A DNA stretch of 64,000 nucleotides from Bacillus_BD sp963708895 (GTDB taxonomy: Bacteria; Bacillota; Bacilli; Bacillales; Cytobacillaceae). The translations under genes and the position numbers were made by a program. Shown here in pieces: positions 34,185 through 43,341 of the stretch. The stretch spans positions 62,001-126,000 of the forward strand of contig CAVPUE010000004.1 in assembly GCA_963708895.1 (NCBI GenBank), written 5' to 3'. The notes below the pieces were generated by a model. It was not told where the DNA came from, ran no database searches, and was given only the letters and a program-made list of their open reading frames with translations. Each line of letters opens with the position of its first letter. Position 1 is the stretch's first letter.

Positions 34185-34625
34185 ATGAAAGTAGCAATTG
34201 CATCAGATCATGGTGGCGTAAATATTCGAGAAGAAATCAAAAAATTAATGGATGAAATGGGAATAGAATATCAAGACTTTGGCTGTGAATGTGGCACATC
34301 TGTAGATTATCCTGATTATGCTCTACCTGTTGCAGAGAAGGTGGCAAATGGTGAATTTGATCGTGGGATTTTAATTTGTGGGACAGGCATTGGTATGAGC
34401 ATTGCAGCTAACAAAGTAAAGGGAATCCGCTGTGCACTTGTCCATGATGTATTCACAGCAAAAGTAACCCGTGAACACAATGATAGTAATATCTTAGCAA
34501 TGGGCGAACGTGTCATTGGACCAGGCCTTGCTCGCGAAATTGCAAAAACATGGTTAGTCGGAGAATTTGAAGGTGGTCGCCATGCAAATCGTGTTGCCAA
34601 AATAACGGAGTACGAAAACCAGTAA
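34185..34625 (+). CDS. rpiB: Ribose-5-phosphate isomerase B
   Basis: A 146-residue RpiB/LacAB-fold isomerase converting ribulose-5-phosphate and ribose-5-phosphate in the pentose phosphate pathway. MKVAIASDHGG is the family start. Cys65 in GILICGTGIGMSIAANK is the proton-transfer residue, and the His in ALVHD and the RHANRV region bind phosphate. B. subtilis YwlF equivalent, between ywlE and ywlG as in that species but with an extra chemoreceptor gene inserted. RBS GAGGAGG. Confidence 0.95.
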   Translation: MKVAIASDHGGVNIREEIKKLMDEMGIEYQDFGCECGTSVDYPDYALPVAEKVANGEFDRGILICGTGIGMSIAANKVKGIRCALVHDVFTAKVTREHNDSNILAMGERVIGPGLAREIAKTWLVGEFEGGRHANRVAKITEYENQ

Positions 34626-34661
34626 GACGATAGAAGTATATGATAAAGGAGAAGAATGACC

Positions 34662-35237
34662 ATGACCATTACACCAGATTCTATACAAGCAGAAACAGCT
34701 CAAGTGTTAACCCAGTTTCAAGAACAAGTCCAATTAGGAAAACAACATCTCCTTGTGATAGGATGTAGTACAAGTGAAGTTTCAGGAAATCGAATTGGTA
34801 CATCAGGCACATTTGAAATTGCACAGGCTCTGTTTTCCGAATTGCAAAAATATCAATCTCAAACAGGAGTATCGTTAGCGATTCAATGTTGCGAACATAT
34901 CAATCGGGCGCTAGTCGTTGAGAGAGAAACAGCTGAAAAATATGGATTTGAAATCGTATCGGTTGTTCCAGTCCAAAAAGCAGGTGGATCCTTTGCTACT
35001 TACGTATATGGGCAAATGACAGATCCTGTAGTTGTTGAATTTATTAAAGCTGATGCTGGAATCGATATAGGCGATACCTTTATCGGGATGCATTTGAAGC
35101 ATGTAGCTGTACCGATTCGTGTATCGCTCAATACGATTGGAAATGCCCATGTCACAATGGCGAAGTCCCGTCCTAAATTAATTGGCGGCGAACGTGCCGT
35201 TTATGTTAAGAATAGCGACAATCAATCATGCCAATAA
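34662..35237 (+). CDS. ywlG: TIGR01440/UPF0340 family protein YwlG
   Basis: A 191-residue conserved Bacillus protein with no established function. Visible family features are LLVIGCSTSEVSGNRIGTSG and QCCEHINRALVVE near the middle and HVTMAKSRPKLIGGERAVY at the end. Cys in IGCSTSE and QCCEH are conserved-looking. Position rpiB-ywlG-glyA is the same in B. subtilis. AAAGGAG spacing favours ATG 34662 over 34656. Confidence 0.85.
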   Translation: MTITPDSIQAETAQVLTQFQEQVQLGKQHLLVIGCSTSEVSGNRIGTSGTFEIAQALFSELQKYQSQTGVSLAIQCCEHINRALVVERETAEKYGFEIVSVVPVQKAGGSFATYVYGQMTDPVVVEFIKADAGIDIGDTFIGMHLKHVAVPIRVSLNTIGNAHVTMAKSRPKLIGGERAVYVKNSDNQSCQ

Positions 35238-35250
35238 TAATGGCGAAAGA

Positions 35251-35285
35251 AAAGACGGTGTTCGGTTTTTGGCACTGTCTTTTTC
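35251..35285 (+). terminator. ywlG terminator
   Basis: AAAGACGGTG (35251-35260) pairs with CACTGTCTTT (35273-35282, one G-T), followed by Ts. Confidence 0.75.
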
Positions 35286-35353
35286 CATTTAATAAGAAAA
35301 TACCTATATTTTTCGTGAAAAGCGGAAAATAAGATTAATCTTGCTGTTTAATG

Positions 35354-35377
35354 TTCGACTATGATAAAATAGTCGAA
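35354..35377. promoter_or_regulatory. Operator-like palindrome upstream of glyA
   Basis: TTCGACTAT (35354-35362) and ATAGTCGAA (35369-35377) form a perfect inverted repeat with a 6-nt centre about 185 nt before glyA. It may bind a dimeric regulator, which I cannot identify. Confidence 0.4.
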
Positions 35378-35467
35378 AAAGATAGAATTATAGTTGCTTT
35401 TGCGAATTCATTTTTTTATTCTACCTGTAAAAGTGTTAAGATAAAAAAAGATATTTATAAAAGGAGA

Positions 35468-35520
35468 TTTATCGAGACAGCTCGATAAAAATCCGGGCGC
35501 AAATTCGACGGAGCGATTTT
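35468..35520 (+). other. Structured glyA leader of unknown type
   Basis: TTTATCGAG (35468-35476) and CTCGATAAA (35481-35489) form a perfect hairpin with an ACAG tetraloop. AAAATC (35488-35493) can instead pair with GATTTT (35515-35520), using overlapping bases, so two mutually exclusive structures are possible. It does not match a riboswitch class I recognise. Confidence 0.4.
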
Positions 35521-35561
35521 GATCATGCATATCACTATAGTAAAACCTAAGGGGGATCATA

Positions 35562-36803
35562 ATGAAACATGTAAAGCAGCAAGATGAAAAGGTATACCAA
35601 GCGATACAACTTGAGTTAGGTCGTCAACGTTCAAAAATTGAATTAATTGCATCTGAAAACTTTGTTAGCGAAGCCGTAATGGAAGCACAAGGTTCTGTAT
35701 TAACAAACAAATATGCAGAGGGTTATCCTGGTAGACGTTATTATGGTGGTTGTGAACATGTCGATATCGTAGAGGATATTGCACGTGACCGCGCAAAGGA
35801 AATCTTTGGTGCAGAGCATGTCAATGTACAAACGCATTCAGGTGCTCAAGCAAATATGGCTGTCTATTATACGATTCTAGAACATGGAGATACGGTTCTA
35901 GGAATGAATTTATCTCACGGGGGACACTTAACACACGGTAGCCCTGTTAACTTTAGTGGAATTCAATACAATTTTGTTGAATATGGCGTTGATAAAGAGA
36001 CACAAACGATCGATTATCAAGACGTACTCGAAAAAGCACGTCAAAGCAAACCTAAATTAATCGTTGCGGGTGCAAGTGCTTATCCACGAATCATTGATTT
36101 TAAAAAGTTCCGTGAAATCGCTGATGAAGTAGGAGCGTACTTAATGGTTGATATGGCACATATTGCCGGCCTTGTTGCTGCAGGTCTTCATCCAAGCCCT
36201 GTTCCATATGCTGATTTTGTTACGACAACAACACATAAAACGCTACGTGGACCACGTGGTGGAATGATTCTTTGTAAAGAAAAATTTGCTAAACAAATTG
36301 ATAAAATGGTATTCCCTGGAATCCAAGGTGGTCCGTTAATGCATGTCATCGCTGCAAAAGCAGTTGCTTTTGGTGAAGTTCTTCAAGATAACTTTAAGGT
36401 ATATGCAGAAAACGTGATTAAAAATGCCAAACAGTTAGGAGAATCTCTACAAGCTGAAGGTGTTAACCTCGTTTCAGGTGGAACAGATAACCACTTATTG
36501 TTATTAGATATGCGTTCACTCGGTATTACGGGTAAGGTAGCTGAAAAGGTGTTAGATGATGTAGGAATTACCGTTAATAAAAATACGATTCCATATGATC
36601 CAGAAAAACCATTTGTTACAAGTGGGGTCCGCATTGGTACAGCAGCTGTTACATCCCGTGGATTTGGAGTGGAAGATATGAAAGAAATTGCTTCCATTAT
36701 CGCTTTAACATTGAAAAATCATGAAGATGAAGCAACGTTAGCACAAGCTAAGCAACGTGTTGAAGCTCTATCAAGCAAATTTGAATTATATCCAGAATAT
36801 TAA
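35562..36803 (+). CDS. glyA: Serine hydroxymethyltransferase
   Basis: A 413-residue PLP enzyme interconverting serine and glycine with transfer of a one-carbon unit to tetrahydrofolate, the main C1 source for purines, dTMP and methionine. PLP lysine is Lys226 in TTTTHKTLRGPRGG. SENFVSEAVMEAQGSVLTNKYAEGYP and THSGAQANMAVY are hallmark segments. Length fits the family (about 415). RBS AAGGGGG. The upstream 324 bp hold a terminator, a palindrome and a structured leader. Confidence 0.98.
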   Translation: MKHVKQQDEKVYQAIQLELGRQRSKIELIASENFVSEAVMEAQGSVLTNKYAEGYPGRRYYGGCEHVDIVEDIARDRAKEIFGAEHVNVQTHSGAQANMAVYYTILEHGDTVLGMNLSHGGHLTHGSPVNFSGIQYNFVEYGVDKETQTIDYQDVLEKARQSKPKLIVAGASAYPRIIDFKKFREIADEVGAYLMVDMAHIAGLVAAGLHPSPVPYADFVTTTTHKTLRGPRGGMILCKEKFAKQIDKMVFPGIQGGPLMHVIAAKAVAFGEVLQDNFKVYAENVIKNAKQLGESLQAEGVNLVSGGTDNHLLLLDMRSLGITGKVAEKVLDDVGITVNKNTIPYDPEKPFVTSGVRIGTAAVTSRGFGVEDMKEIASIIALTLKNHEDEATLAQAKQRVEALSSKFELYPEY

Positions 36804-36810
36804 TTCATAC

Positions 36811-36838
36811 GCCGGCCTGTCTATCGGGTCGGTTTTTC
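36811..36838 (+). terminator. glyA terminator
   Basis: GCCGGCCTG pairs with CGGGTCGGT (three G-T pairs) followed by TTTTT. Confidence 0.8.
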
Positions 36839-36974
36839 TGAGTGTGGCAATTATTGCTATTTTTACACTTTTTGAATCGTGTTGCTCTTAACGTCTTTTT
36901 TCTGTAAAATTAAACGCAGTGTAAATAGACAATTTTTCAAGATTAGACAAACCCTTAGAAGGAGCGCGATAATT

Positions 36975-37604
36975 GTGGCAAAAGTATATGTCTTTGATCA
37001 CCCACTTATTCAACACAAACTTACATATATTCGACAAAAGACTACAGGAACAAAAGAATTCCGTGAATTAGTAGATGAAGTAGCAACTTTGATGGCATTT
37101 GAAATTACTCGAGATATGACTTTAGAAGAAATTGAAATTGAAACACCTGTTAGCAAAATGAAATCGAGAGTATTATCTGGAAAGAAAATTGGTTTAGTTC
37201 CGATCCTGCGTGCAGGTATTGGCATGGTGGATGGTGTTCTAAAATTAATTCCAGCGGCAAAGGTAGGTCATATCGGGTTATATCGTGACCCAGAAACGCT
37301 AAAACCGGTGGAATACTATGTGAAACTTCCTTCTGATGTTGAAGAAAGAGAATTCATTGTGGTCGATCCAATGCTTGCTACAGGTGGATCTGCGATTGCC
37401 GCGATTGAATCGCTGAAAAATAGAGGCGGGAAACATATCAAATTTATGTGCTTGATTGCGGCTCCAGAAGGTGTGGAAGCATTGAAAGCAGCTCATCCTG
37501 ATGTCGATATTTATATCGCTGCCCTTGATGAAAAATTAAATGACCATGGTTACATTATTCCAGGTCTCGGTGACGCCGGAGATCGATTATTTGGTACGAA
37601 GTAA
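36975..37604 (+). CDS. upp: Uracil phosphoribosyltransferase
   Basis: A 209-residue salvage enzyme making UMP from uracil and PRPP. The PRPP-binding loop is VVDPMLATGGSA, and the uracil-binding C-terminus is DEKLNDHGYIIPGLGDAGDRLFG. GTG 36975 (AKVYVFDHPLIQHKLTYIRQ follows) gives exactly the B. subtilis length, with AGAAGGAG 10 nt upstream. The open frame further upstream is not coding. Followed by mnaA as in many bacilli. Confidence 0.97.
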   Translation: MAKVYVFDHPLIQHKLTYIRQKTTGTKEFRELVDEVATLMAFEITRDMTLEEIEIETPVSKMKSRVLSGKKIGLVPILRAGIGMVDGVLKLIPAAKVGHIGLYRDPETLKPVEYYVKLPSDVEEREFIVVDPMLATGGSAIAAIESLKNRGGKHIKFMCLIAAPEGVEALKAAHPDVDIYIAALDEKLNDHGYIIPGLGDAGDRLFGTK

Positions 37605-37630
37605 TTTAGGCCGGCAGGATGCTGCTGGTC

Positions 37631-37673
37631 ACGCAGACGTAGACAATACGGCCGTGGTGTATTTAGTCTGCGT
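37631..37673 (+). terminator. Hairpin after upp
   Basis: ACGCAGAC (37631-37638) and GTCTGCGT (37666-37673) pair perfectly, with further AATAC/GTATT pairing inside. The T-run after it is poor, so termination is uncertain. Confidence 0.5.
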
Positions 37674-37713
37674 TTATCTATAAAGAAAATTCTATATTGG
37701 GAGGGGAAGAAGT

Positions 37714-38856
37714 TTGAGTAATCCGATTAAAGTAATGACAATATTTGGTACGCGCCCTGAAGCGATTAAAATGGCTCCATTAGTCCTTGAATTACAAAAA
37801 CATCCTGAGCATTTTGAATCGATTGTTACGGTTACAGCACAGCATCGACAAATGTTAGATCAGGTGTTAGATATTTTTAAAATTGTCCCTGATCATGATT
37901 TAAATATTATGAAGGATCGTCAAACATTAATTGATGTAACGACACGTGCTTTAGAAGGTCTTGATAAAGTCATGAAGGAAGTAAAGCCTGATATCGTATT
38001 AGTTCATGGGGATACCTCGACAACATTTGTAGCGAGTTTAGCGGCTTACTATAATCAAATAACGGTTGGTCATGTGGAAGCAGGACTTCGTACATGGAAT
38101 AAATATTCACCTTTCCCAGAGGAAATGAATCGTCAATTAACGGGTGTCATTGCAGATTTGCATTTTTCACCAACGTCAAAATCAGCAAACAATCTTTTAC
38201 AAGAAAATAAACAAGAAGAACGTATTTTCATAACTGGAAATACGGCTATTGATGCGTTAAAAACAACAGTTAAAGAAGAATATGATCATGAAGTATTAAA
38301 GGCAGTGGGAGATAACCGACTAATACTCGTAACGGCCCATCGTCGTGAAAATTTAGGTGAGCCAATGCGCCACATGTTCCGTGCCATTAAACGAATTGTT
38401 GAGGAACATGAGGATGTACGTGTGATTTACCCCGTTCATATGAATCCTGCCGTACGTGAAATAGCGGATGAAATTCTCGGAAATGACCCGCGTATTAAGT
38501 TAATCGAGCCATTAGATGTGATTGATTTCCATAACTTTGCAGCGAGAGCACATTTAATTTTAACGGATTCCGGTGGAGTGCAAGAAGAGGCTCCTTCACT
38601 AGGAGTACCTGTTTTAGTTCTACGTGATACAACGGAAAGACCAGAAGGAATCGAAGCAGGTACGTTAAAATTAGCTGGAACAGAAGAAGAAACCATTTAT
38701 TCAATGGCAAAAGAATTATTAACAGATCAAGTCCAATACGAGAAAATGTCGCAAGCTGCAAATCCATATGGAGATGGTCAGGCATCTCGTAGGATTTGTG
38801 AGGCGATTCGTTATTATTTTAAAAGAACAGATGAAAAACCGGATGTGTATCAGTAA
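37714..38856 (+). CDS. mnaA: UDP-N-acetylglucosamine 2-epimerase (non-hydrolysing)
   Basis: A 380-residue GT-B fold epimerase converting UDP-GlcNAc to UDP-ManNAc, the precursor for the teichoic-acid linkage unit. Signatures: VMTIFGTRPEAIKMAPL, VHGDTSTTF, VEAGLRTWNKYSPFPEE, NTAIDAL and DSGGVQEEAPSLG. TTG start with GGGAGGGG upstream. It lies between upp and the ATP synthase region, as in many bacilli (elsewhere in B. subtilis). Confidence 0.95.
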   Translation: MSNPIKVMTIFGTRPEAIKMAPLVLELQKHPEHFESIVTVTAQHRQMLDQVLDIFKIVPDHDLNIMKDRQTLIDVTTRALEGLDKVMKEVKPDIVLVHGDTSTTFVASLAAYYNQITVGHVEAGLRTWNKYSPFPEEMNRQLTGVIADLHFSPTSKSANNLLQENKQEERIFITGNTAIDALKTTVKEEYDHEVLKAVGDNRLILVTAHRRENLGEPMRHMFRAIKRIVEEHEDVRVIYPVHMNPAVREIADEILGNDPRIKLIEPLDVIDFHNFAARAHLILTDSGGVQEEAPSLGVPVLVLRDTTERPEGIEAGTLKLAGTEEETIYSMAKELLTDQVQYEKMSQAANPYGDGQASRRICEAIRYYFKRTDEKPDVYQ

Positions 38857-38866
38857 GTTTTTTGCG

Positions 38867-38899
38867 AGAAGCTGGGGAATGACCTTGGCTTCTTTTTTT
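38867..38899 (+). terminator. mnaA terminator
   Basis: AGAAGC pairs with GCTTCT, with G-T and G-C pairs extending inward, followed by seven T residues. Confidence 0.8.
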
Positions 38900-38997
38900 G
38901 GTTCCATTTAGTTCTCCTTCTTCCACTAAACTCCAAGACTCCCTCCTGCATACAAACTACCCTCGAAGAAAAACATATTAGAAAAGGAGGGTAATCA

Positions 38998-41236
38998 ATG
39001 GTCAAAAAAATGCTCTTATTTCTACTGTTATTTCTTTTATCTACTCCATTGGTTTCAGCTGCACCTACGAAAACTTCAAACATAACATTACCTCCATTAC
39101 CGAAAACCAATCAAGAAACGGAGCAAGTCGCTATTTTTATGACAGAAAGGGAAATGAATGAACAAGAAATACTTGGATTAACAAAAAAATACCCCGATAT
39201 CCAGTTAAGAACTATTTTTCAATATGCACTGAAAGGCTTTTCCGCAAAAGGATCATCACGAAGTCTGGAAAAATTGGCAAAGGAAATTCCGATGACCAAG
39301 TTTTCAGTTGTTCATCAATATAAAACGATGGATTTGTTTCATCATGGCGATAATGTAAGGATTATTGGAGGGGATGAAGCGAAAGGGGTGAATCGATTTA
39401 CAGGAAAAGGAGTGACAATCGGTGTGATTGATACGGGGATTGATTATCTCCACGAGGATTTAAGACGTAATTACGGAGGGGGTAGAGATACCGTAGATGG
39501 AGATGGTGATCCGATGGAGACGAGGGGAACCCAGGGAATCGGTACGTTTCATGGAACACATGTAGCAGGTATCATTGCTGCCAATGGACGGATGCAAGGA
39601 GTTGCCCCGGAAGCGAAGATTATTGCCTATCGAGCACTTGGCTCTGGTGGAATGGGAACAACCGAACAAGTAGTGGCTGCCATTGAACAAGCGATTAAAG
39701 ATAAGGTAGATATATTAAATTTATCACTAGGTAATAATGTGAATGGACCCGATTTACCACTAAGTGTCGCTTTAAATAACGCTGTAGACCATGGCGTTAC
39801 CGCTGTAACAGCATCAGGAAACTCAGGTCCAAGTATTTGGACAGTCGGTTCACCTGGAACGGCAACTAAGGCGATTTCAGTGGGAGCCTCCACGCCAACA
39901 ATGAAAATACCATATATAGAAGTGGGTGGAGAGCGATTTCGATTGAATCCGTTACAAGGATCGATTGACTGGGATTTAGATCGTTCCTATGAAATGGTAG
40001 ATGGGGGAATTGGAAAAAGGGAACAGTTAGAACATGCTAGAGGCAAAATTGCCTTAGTCAAAAGAGGCGAGTTGATGTTTTCAGAAAAAGTGGCAAACGC
40101 TGAGAAAGCAGGAGCAGTGGCTGTCGTTATTTATAATAATACGAAGGGGGCACTACTTGGTAACCTGACTCAGACTAGTAACATTCCCGTCATGACTATG
40201 ACGAAACAAGATGGGGTAAAGCTAAAGGAATATATAGATAAGCCGGTATCCCTCATAAAAACAATTATAATAGAAGAAAAAGATAAATTAGCGGATTTTA
40301 GTTCAAGAGGACCTGTTACATCGACATGGGAAGTCAAACCAGATGTGTTAGCACCTGGTGTTGCGATTAACAGTACAATTCCCGGTGGATATTTATCACT
40401 TCAAGGAACCAGTATGGCGGCGCCGCATGTCACGGGGGCTAGCGCTCTCATTAAACAGGCACATCCAGATTGGGAACCACAGCAAATTAAAGCGGCACTC
40501 ATGAACTATGCAAAGCCGCTTTACAATCAGCAGGGGGAAATGTATAAAACGTATGAGCAAGGAGCAGGGAGAATTCAACTAAAGGATTCAATACAAGCGA
40601 AAGTACTGATTTATCCGTCTTCATTAAAGTTTGGAAAGTTTAAACTAAATGATGGGATTCATGAGCATCAAGAAACAATTACGATTGAAAATACCTCAAC
40701 AGAAGCCCAAAAGATTTCTTTTCATATTCCGAAACAAGAAAACGGAATTCAATGGCATATGCCAATGTCCATACAATTATTAGCGAATGAGAAGAAAGAA
40801 GTTACGATAAAAATGACTGCAAACCCCCATGCGTTAACAGACAAGGTGTATGATGGAATGATTATAATTGAAGGTGATGGTCACAATATCCATGTTCCGT
40901 ACTTATTTGTTGTAGAAGAACCCAATTATCCACGGGTGATGGGATTTGACTTCGGTGCAGGGGACACGAAAGGAACCTATCGCTATGAAGTTTATCTTCC
41001 TGGTGGAGCAGAGGAGTTTGGAATTGCCCTTTTTGACCCAGATACAATGGAATTTATTCAATTTTTGGATTGGAAACGAAATATCAGCAATGGCTTAATC
41101 CAACAAGAAATCTCTACGGAGAGATCTTCCTGAAGAAGGAATTTATGTTGCAAGGATATTCGCAAAGAAAGCAGGAAAAGAGGATTGGATAGATACGTTT
41201 GTGCAGATAGGCTCTAGTTTAGATAAAGGAGGGTAA
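38998..41236 (+). CDS. Secreted subtilisin-family (S8) serine protease, Vpr-like (one frameshift)
   Basis: An extracellular protease. Signal peptide (about 1-21, ending VSA), I9 propeptide (about 43-112), then the catalytic domain with Asp145 (VIDTGID), His185 (HGTHVAG), oxyanion Asn275 (SGNSGP) and Ser472 (GTSMAAPH). A PA domain is inserted at about 345-425. A C-terminal beta-rich region follows. The frame breaks near 41115-41130: after QQEISTERSS a TGA appears, while LPEEGIYVARIFAKKAGKE continues in another frame to 41236 (745 residues reconstructed, one extra base). AAAGGAGGG upstream. Similar to B. subtilis Vpr in layout. Confidence 0.9.
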
Positions 41237-41833
41237 CCGAATAGAAACACCATGAGGTTACCCGGAAATATTATTGTTAGATAAAAGAAGCAGATAGAGG
41301 ATACTGTTATAATATAGCAATATCGTGATTATGTAAATTTGAATACTTTGTGAACAAAATGACATCAAGTGTGATGTTTTTTGTGATGTTTGTTACATTA
41401 TTAACATGAAACGCATTGACAGAAAAACTAGTGTATTGTATTCTAACATAGGATATTGTGGAAAGCTTTGCAATTGTTCAAAAAGTAGATTCCGGTTTAC
41501 CTAGTAAAATCATTATATTAATACAATTAATCTAAAAGAATCTTTGATTAATTTGATAATTTTTATAAAATATTAATAGTTGAAAAAGGTAAAGATAAAC
41601 GATTATAATAGTTAAGATGGTGTTTGTAATCGTTTTATTATAAAGGAAATTAGTTATTTAGATTCATGAATGTAACCGCTTATCCATTCGTCTAAAGACG
41701 GCTATTCTTATCATTATACTTAGATAAAGGTTTAAGAAAAGCTGGTCCTCTCATGAAGCAAGAACGCCTCACATTAAAAGGCAGTTGGATTTTGTAAAAA
41801 ATCTAACAAATTACATAGGAGAATGAATCAGCG
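41237..41833. other. Long leader of the ATP synthase operon
   Basis: This 597-bp gap holds an inverted repeat just after the protease stop (GGGTAACC/GGTTACCC, 41231-41263, no T-run) and the atp promoter near 41416. About 380 nt of untranslated leader follow, in which I see no gene or known riboswitch. Confidence 0.5.
41382..41444 (+). promoter_or_regulatory. atp operon promoter with upstream FNR/CRP-like site
   Basis: TTGACA (41416-41421), 17-nt spacer and TATTCT (41439-41444) form a good sigma-A promoter. TGTGA-N6-TTACA at 41382-41397 differs by one base from the TGTGA-N6-TCACA site of CRP/FNR-type regulators and is centred about 61 nt upstream of the expected start. The promoter call is firmer than the site. 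Confidence 0.6.
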
Positions 41834-42220
41834 ATGCCAGAATACAGAAGCATGTTTATCCGGGTAAGAAAATACATATTTTACTTGTTAGCAATCTTTG
41901 TACTAGGATGGGGATTTACTTCTTATCAAGAAGTGTTTTTAGGTCTTATACTTGGAACAAGCCTTAGCTTGATTAATTTATGGCTATTAGTTAAAAGAAT
42001 GGACCGTTTTAGCAAGCAATTTGATAAGGGTAAAGTAATAAAATCGCTTGGTTTTTTCTCAAGAGTAGCGGTGGCGATCCTTGGGGTCTTTATCGCATTG
42101 GAATATCCTGAATATTTTCATCTTATTAGTGTGATTATAGGATTAATGGCAACATATGTGGTCATTATGATAGATTATTTTATTGAAAATAGGCATTTAT
42201 TTAGTAAAGAAGAGAGGTGA
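41834..42220 (+). CDS. atpI: ATP synthase protein I
   Basis: A 128-residue membrane protein with four membrane segments (FYLLAIFVLGWGF; VFLGLILGTSLSLINLWLL; VAVAILGVFIALEY; ISVIIGLMATYVVIMI). AtpI assists c-ring assembly and is dispensable in known systems. Poorly conserved but in the expected first position of the operon. TAGGAGAA upstream; atpB follows after 7 nt. Confidence 0.88.
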   Translation: MPEYRSMFIRVRKYIFYLLAIFVLGWGFTSYQEVFLGLILGTSLSLINLWLLVKRMDRFSKQFDKGKVIKSLGFFSRVAVAILGVFIALEYPEYFHLISVIIGLMATYVVIMIDYFIENRHLFSKEER

Positions 42221-42227
42221 GTAAAAA

Positions 42228-42941
42228 ATGGAACATGGAGCTCCTTTAGTGAAGGTTCTAGGTTTGACTTTTAACTTATCAAATGTTCTTATGATTACAG
42301 TTGCAAGTTTAATTGTTATTATTATCGCTGTAGGATGTACAAGAAATCTATCTATGAAGCCCACAGGAAAACAAAACTTTATTGAATGGGTAGTAGATTT
42401 TGTCAAAAATATCATTCGAAGCAGTATGGATTGGAAGGAAGGGGGACACTTTCACGTATTAGGGTTTACCCTGATTATGTATATAGTTGTTTCCAATATG
42501 CTAGGACTTCCATTCTCAATTTCCTATAATGGAGAAGTTTGGTGGAAATCACCAACAGCTGATCCAGCAGTTACGCTAACATTAGCTGTAATGGTAATGG
42601 GACTTGCCCATTACTATGGAATTAAACAAAGAGGTTTGAAGGAATATGGAAAAGGCTTTGTTGCCCCATATGCCTTTATGGCACCAATTAAAGTCATTGA
42701 GGAATTCTCAAATACTTTAACATTAGGTCTTCGTCTTTACGGTAACATTTATGCCGGAGAAGTATTGCTTACATTATTAGCAGGTAGTCTAGCGGCTTCA
42801 GGTATTGGCGGGACTATTGCAGCAATTATACCAACCCTTTTATGGCAGGGATTCTCAGTATTCATGGGGTTGATCCAAGCTTATATTTTCACATTGTTAT
42901 CAATGGTCTATCTTTCCCATAAAGTGGGGCATGACCATTAA
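42228..42941 (+). CDS. atpB: ATP synthase Fo subunit a
   Basis: A 237-residue membrane subunit forming the proton half-channels against the c-ring. The essential Arg is in the segment FSNTLTLGLRLYGNIYAGE. About five to six membrane segments are present. Length and sequence fit Bacillus AtpB. RBS GAGAGGTGAG. Confidence 0.97.
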   Translation: MEHGAPLVKVLGLTFNLSNVLMITVASLIVIIIAVGCTRNLSMKPTGKQNFIEWVVDFVKNIIRSSMDWKEGGHFHVLGFTLIMYIVVSNMLGLPFSISYNGEVWWKSPTADPAVTLTLAVMVMGLAHYYGIKQRGLKEYGKGFVAPYAFMAPIKVIEEFSNTLTLGLRLYGNIYAGEVLLTLLAGSLAASGIGGTIAAIIPTLLWQGFSVFMGLIQAYIFTLLSMVYLSHKVGHDH

Positions 42942-43004
42942 TATATAGCTGTTCATCATTTGAACATTAAAACAACTTATATAATATCAAGGAGGAATTC
43001 ATTA

Positions 43005-43217
43005 ATGGGTCCATTAGCAGCAGCAATTGCAGTCGGATTAGCAGCACTAGGTGCAGGTTTAGGTAACGGTTTAATCGTATCACGTACAGTAGAAAGTATG
43101 GCTCGTCAACCAGAAGCAAAAGGTATGCTTCAAGGAACAATGATTTTAGGGGTAGCATTCGTTGAGGCGATTCCAATCATGGCCGTAGTTATTGCGTTTA
43201 TGGTAGTTGGACGTTAA
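43005..43217 (+). CDS. atpE: ATP synthase Fo subunit c
   Basis: A 70-residue two-helix hairpin that forms the rotor ring. The Gly/Ala-rich first helix (VGLAALGAGLGNGLIVSRTV), the polar loop ARQPEAKG and the proton-carrying Glu54 (GVAFVEAIPI) are intact. No sodium-binding signature is evident, so proton coupling is expected. ATG 43005 follows AAGGAGGAA; the frame upstream of it is non-coding. Confidence 0.97.
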   Translation: MGPLAAAIAVGLAALGAGLGNGLIVSRTVESMARQPEAKGMLQGTMILGVAFVEAIPIMAVVIAFMVVGR

Positions 43218-43238
43218 TTTTATCACATAGAATATAAT

Positions 43239-43268
43239 GGCGAAGAATCGTTAAGAGCCTTCGCCTTT
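43239..43268 (+). other. Hairpin between atpE and atpF
   Basis: GGCGAAG (43239-43245) pairs with CTTCGCC (43259-43265), followed by TTTCC. It lies in an unusually wide gap inside the operon. It could cause partial termination or protect the upstream mRNA end, raising atpE relative to downstream genes. Confidence 0.6.
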
Positions 43269-43341
43269 CCTTTATGCAATTATTGTCATTTGGAATGGAA
43301 ATGTATGGAGTAGAAACATGTTTGAAGGGAGTGAACCGAAC

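Noticed and set aside
35350..35381. PurR operator (PurBox pair) before glyA
   Set aside because: The half-sites resemble PurBoxes only partly, and their order (TTCG then CGAA) and spacing differ from the B. subtilis pur arrangement as I recall it.
36879..36974. Long N-terminal extension of Upp
   Set aside because: The GTG at 36975 has a ribosome site and gives exactly 209 residues as in B. subtilis.
41407..41505. Short Cys-containing frame in the atp leader
   Set aside because: It overlaps the predicted atp promoter and has no ribosome site.
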